Below are positions 61,296-62,722 of a stretch of DNA of 62,722 nt, one piece after another. The notes under the pieces are model-generated. The model ran no database searches, was not told where the DNA came from, and saw only the letters and a list, made by a program, of their open reading frames with translations. The DNA comes from Candidatus Zhuqueibacterota bacterium. GTDB taxonomy: Bacteria; Zhuqueibacterota; Zhuqueibacteria; Residuimicrobiales; Krinioviventaceae. The position numbers were made by a program, and so were the translations under genes. How positions within the stretch are numbered: position 1 is the first letter of the stretch; each line of letters starts with the position of its first letter. The stretch is taken from the NCBI GenBank assembly GCA_016934825.1, contig JAFGSB010000025.1:1-62722 (forward strand). Direction: 5' to 3'.

Positions 61296-62540
61296 CTATT
61301 TTTTTCCGTCTCTCATCTGAGCGGCAAGCTCTTTGATTTCAACCAGATCTTTTTTCATCTTTGCGAAACCATACCAAAAAGAATAATCCGCGTTCATATG
61401 GAATGCTCCCTGGAACATTTTCATCCGGTGGTCCATGAACATTTCGTAAAGTATCTGTTCAATTTTTGTATTGACGTTATAAAAATTCAAAAGATCGGGA
61501 TAAACCGGGGAATCGGCGTGCCGTTCAATAATGTTGTCTTTGTATAATCCGGCAACAATTCCAATAGCCCCGGCAAGGATTTTGTCGGCCTCTTTTACCA
61601 TTTGATCGGCATTATAAATATTTTGTTTGACAAAGTTGGGTGAATGGCAGTCTTTACATACATCAGTGAACCGTTTACGTTCGGCATCAAAATCTTCTTT
61701 TGTTAACCGCGCTATTTTTCCGGCTTTGACAAGTTCAAGACGGTTGGTGGGATTACCCGCCGGATCGAGTATGCCAAACCCTTTTAAAATGGTCGTCCTG
61801 TATCCCATCCACTCTTCATCGTCCTCGGGTAAACGAACAGCCAGGAATCCCCACGCGGAAAATACGCGATGATTACCATTCGGCATATGACAGGTCTGGC
61901 ATTTCGGGGTTCTGTCCCGGTTTTCCGAATTAATGTCCCGGTTCATCAGGTAGGTTACACCATGTTTTGAGCCTGACCACATTTCCCACTGGGCATGGTC
62001 AAATCCCATATGACAGGTCTGACAGGCTTCCGGCTCAAGAGCCTCCGCTTTGGAAAAAATATGACGGGTATGGCAGATTTGGCAGTCCATGCCATAAGGA
62101 TAGTACTGCCGTTCCTCCGACTCGCGGACCGACTGGTCGGTTACGCCCAGGGCATGACAGGCGCCGCAGCCCTTTTGACCTTCAATGAGAACAGACGGCT
62201 GCATATGGGTATACGGCATGGCATTCATGGCAACAGCGGCAAGCGCGTGTTTGCCGGATAGGTGCTGCTCGGCCTTTTCTTCGTGACATTGCCCGCATGT
62301 TTCAATGGTCGGCAATTGGGCGTAGGCAAAATCATCCGAACCCGAGTGATCTTCACCATGACAGTCCGCGCAGGTCATGCTTTCAGACATTTTACCGCTA
62401 TTGAAATCTTTGACCTGCATGGGTGAAATTTTGATATGACAATTTTCACACCCGGAGGGTACCGCAAACAGATTTTGAGTGATAAAAAAGCTGGTTATTA
62501 ACAACATTAGCAATTGCAGATATAATATTCTTTTAAACAT
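61296..62540 (-). CDS. Octaheme hydroxylamine-oxidoreductase-like cytochrome c
   Basis: 414 residues from the ATG at 62540 (GGAGG five nt ahead). Signal peptide (about 1-27) and eight CxxCH heme sites (CENCH, CADCH, CGQCH, CGACH, CQICH, CQTCH twice, CKDCH), the count of the HAO family. The C-terminal segment with GAFHMNADYSFWYGF resembles the helix that follows the heme core in HAO. HAO members oxidise hydroxylamine or, in anaerobes, reduce nitrite or hydroxylamine. Whether the crosslinking Tyr is present is uncertain. Confidence 0.8.
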   Translation of the reverse strand: MFKRILYLQLLMLLITSFFITQNLFAVPSGCENCHIKISPMQVKDFNSGKMSESMTCADCHGEDHSGSDDFAYAQLPTIETCGQCHEEKAEQHLSGKHALAAVAMNAMPYTHMQPSVLIEGQKGCGACHALGVTDQSVRESEERQYYPYGMDCQICHTRHIFSKAEALEPEACQTCHMGFDHAQWEMWSGSKHGVTYLMNRDINSENRDRTPKCQTCHMPNGNHRVFSAWGFLAVRLPEDDEEWMGYRTTILKGFGILDPAGNPTNRLELVKAGKIARLTKEDFDAERKRFTDVCKDCHSPNFVKQNIYNADQMVKEADKILAGAIGIVAGLYKDNIIERHADSPVYPDLLNFYNVNTKIEQILYEMFMDHRMKMFQGAFHMNADYSFWYGFAKMKKDLVEIKELAAQMRDGKK

Positions 62541-62722
62541 GTTCACCTCCCGAAAAATATGTTTAAAAATTGATAATCCGTTATATTATAATATAGCCGC
62601 CACGGGAAAAAAATCAACTGATTTTATAAAAATATTATGGTTCAACTAAGAATTAGTTGGTAACAAAAATAACTTAAAATAAAAATGGACATCTATCAAC
62701 TCATTGGTTATATTAAATTTCG

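Overview
The window comes from a Gram-negative bacterium of the Fibrobacteres-Chlorobi-Bacteroidetes (FCB) superphylum, most likely a Calditrichota-, KSB1- or Ignavibacteria-like lineage; the exact phylum cannot be fixed from the sequence alone. Two secreted proteins end in the NPFNP-type C-terminal domain of type IX secretion substrates. There are lipobox and twin-arginine signal peptides, an AmpG-like muropeptide permease, a SelB factor and an octaheme hydroxylamine-oxidoreductase-like cytochrome. Base composition is moderately AT-rich, with very AT-rich spacers. No rRNA, tRNA, CRISPR array, transposase or phage gene was seen.

Region by region. 0-8.7 kb (mostly minus strand) is housekeeping: NamZ-like muramidase with AmpG permease, a bifunctional nuclease, a DCC protein, thiol peroxidase, an oxidoreductase/TIM-barrel operon, and aspartate-semialdehyde dehydrogenase with a terminator hairpin in its leader. 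9-25.7 kb (plus strand) holds a sugar isomerase, a trehalase-family glycosidase, SelB, a YigZ protein, a CorC-type membrane protein, a 1233-residue CotH-kinase/LTD secreted protein, KptA, a lactonase, a secreted beta-helix protein, a second isomerase and DUF486. 25.8-32.3 kb has a CDP-alcohol phosphatidyltransferase, an M3 peptidase, a sensor kinase and an FCP1-like phosphatase.

32.5-43.0 kb is the centre of interest: one unbroken minus-strand run of about thirteen genes encoding what look like two ubiquitin-like (Ubl) modification systems back to back. Module 1 (5' half): a small protein, an FHA-like/RING-like protein (E3 candidate), an E1-like ThiF enzyme, an E2 with an HPN motif and active-site Cys, an unknown 292-residue protein, a 95-residue Ubl ending in Gly, a JAMM isopeptidase, and an AAA+ ATPase resembling the Mpa/ARC proteasomal ATPases. 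Module 2 (3' half): a ThiS-like Ubl with a two-residue tail, a possible divergent E2, a JAMM protease with exact canonical spacing, a second short E1 and a Clp-type AAA+ ATPase. Activation, conjugation, ligation, removal and unfolding steps are thus all represented, but no 20S proteasome or Clp peptidase lies in the window. Family-level components of such operons have been predicted and some tested in other bacteria; the paired arrangement with two kinds of AAA+ machine is what deserves attention.

43.5-62.7 kb (minus strand) carries two tandem membrane/spermidine-synthase-like fusions, a GH2 glycosidase, an MsrB-MsrA fusion, a propeller sensor kinase, a DNA-3-methyladenine glycosylase, a glycerophosphodiesterase, a methyltransferase, nicotinamidase, a bile-acid-symporter family protein, a relic of a GH3 glucosidase, and the octaheme cytochrome. 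A family of short palindromes (core TGTCCGGTTnAnCGGACA) is scattered through spacers across the whole window.
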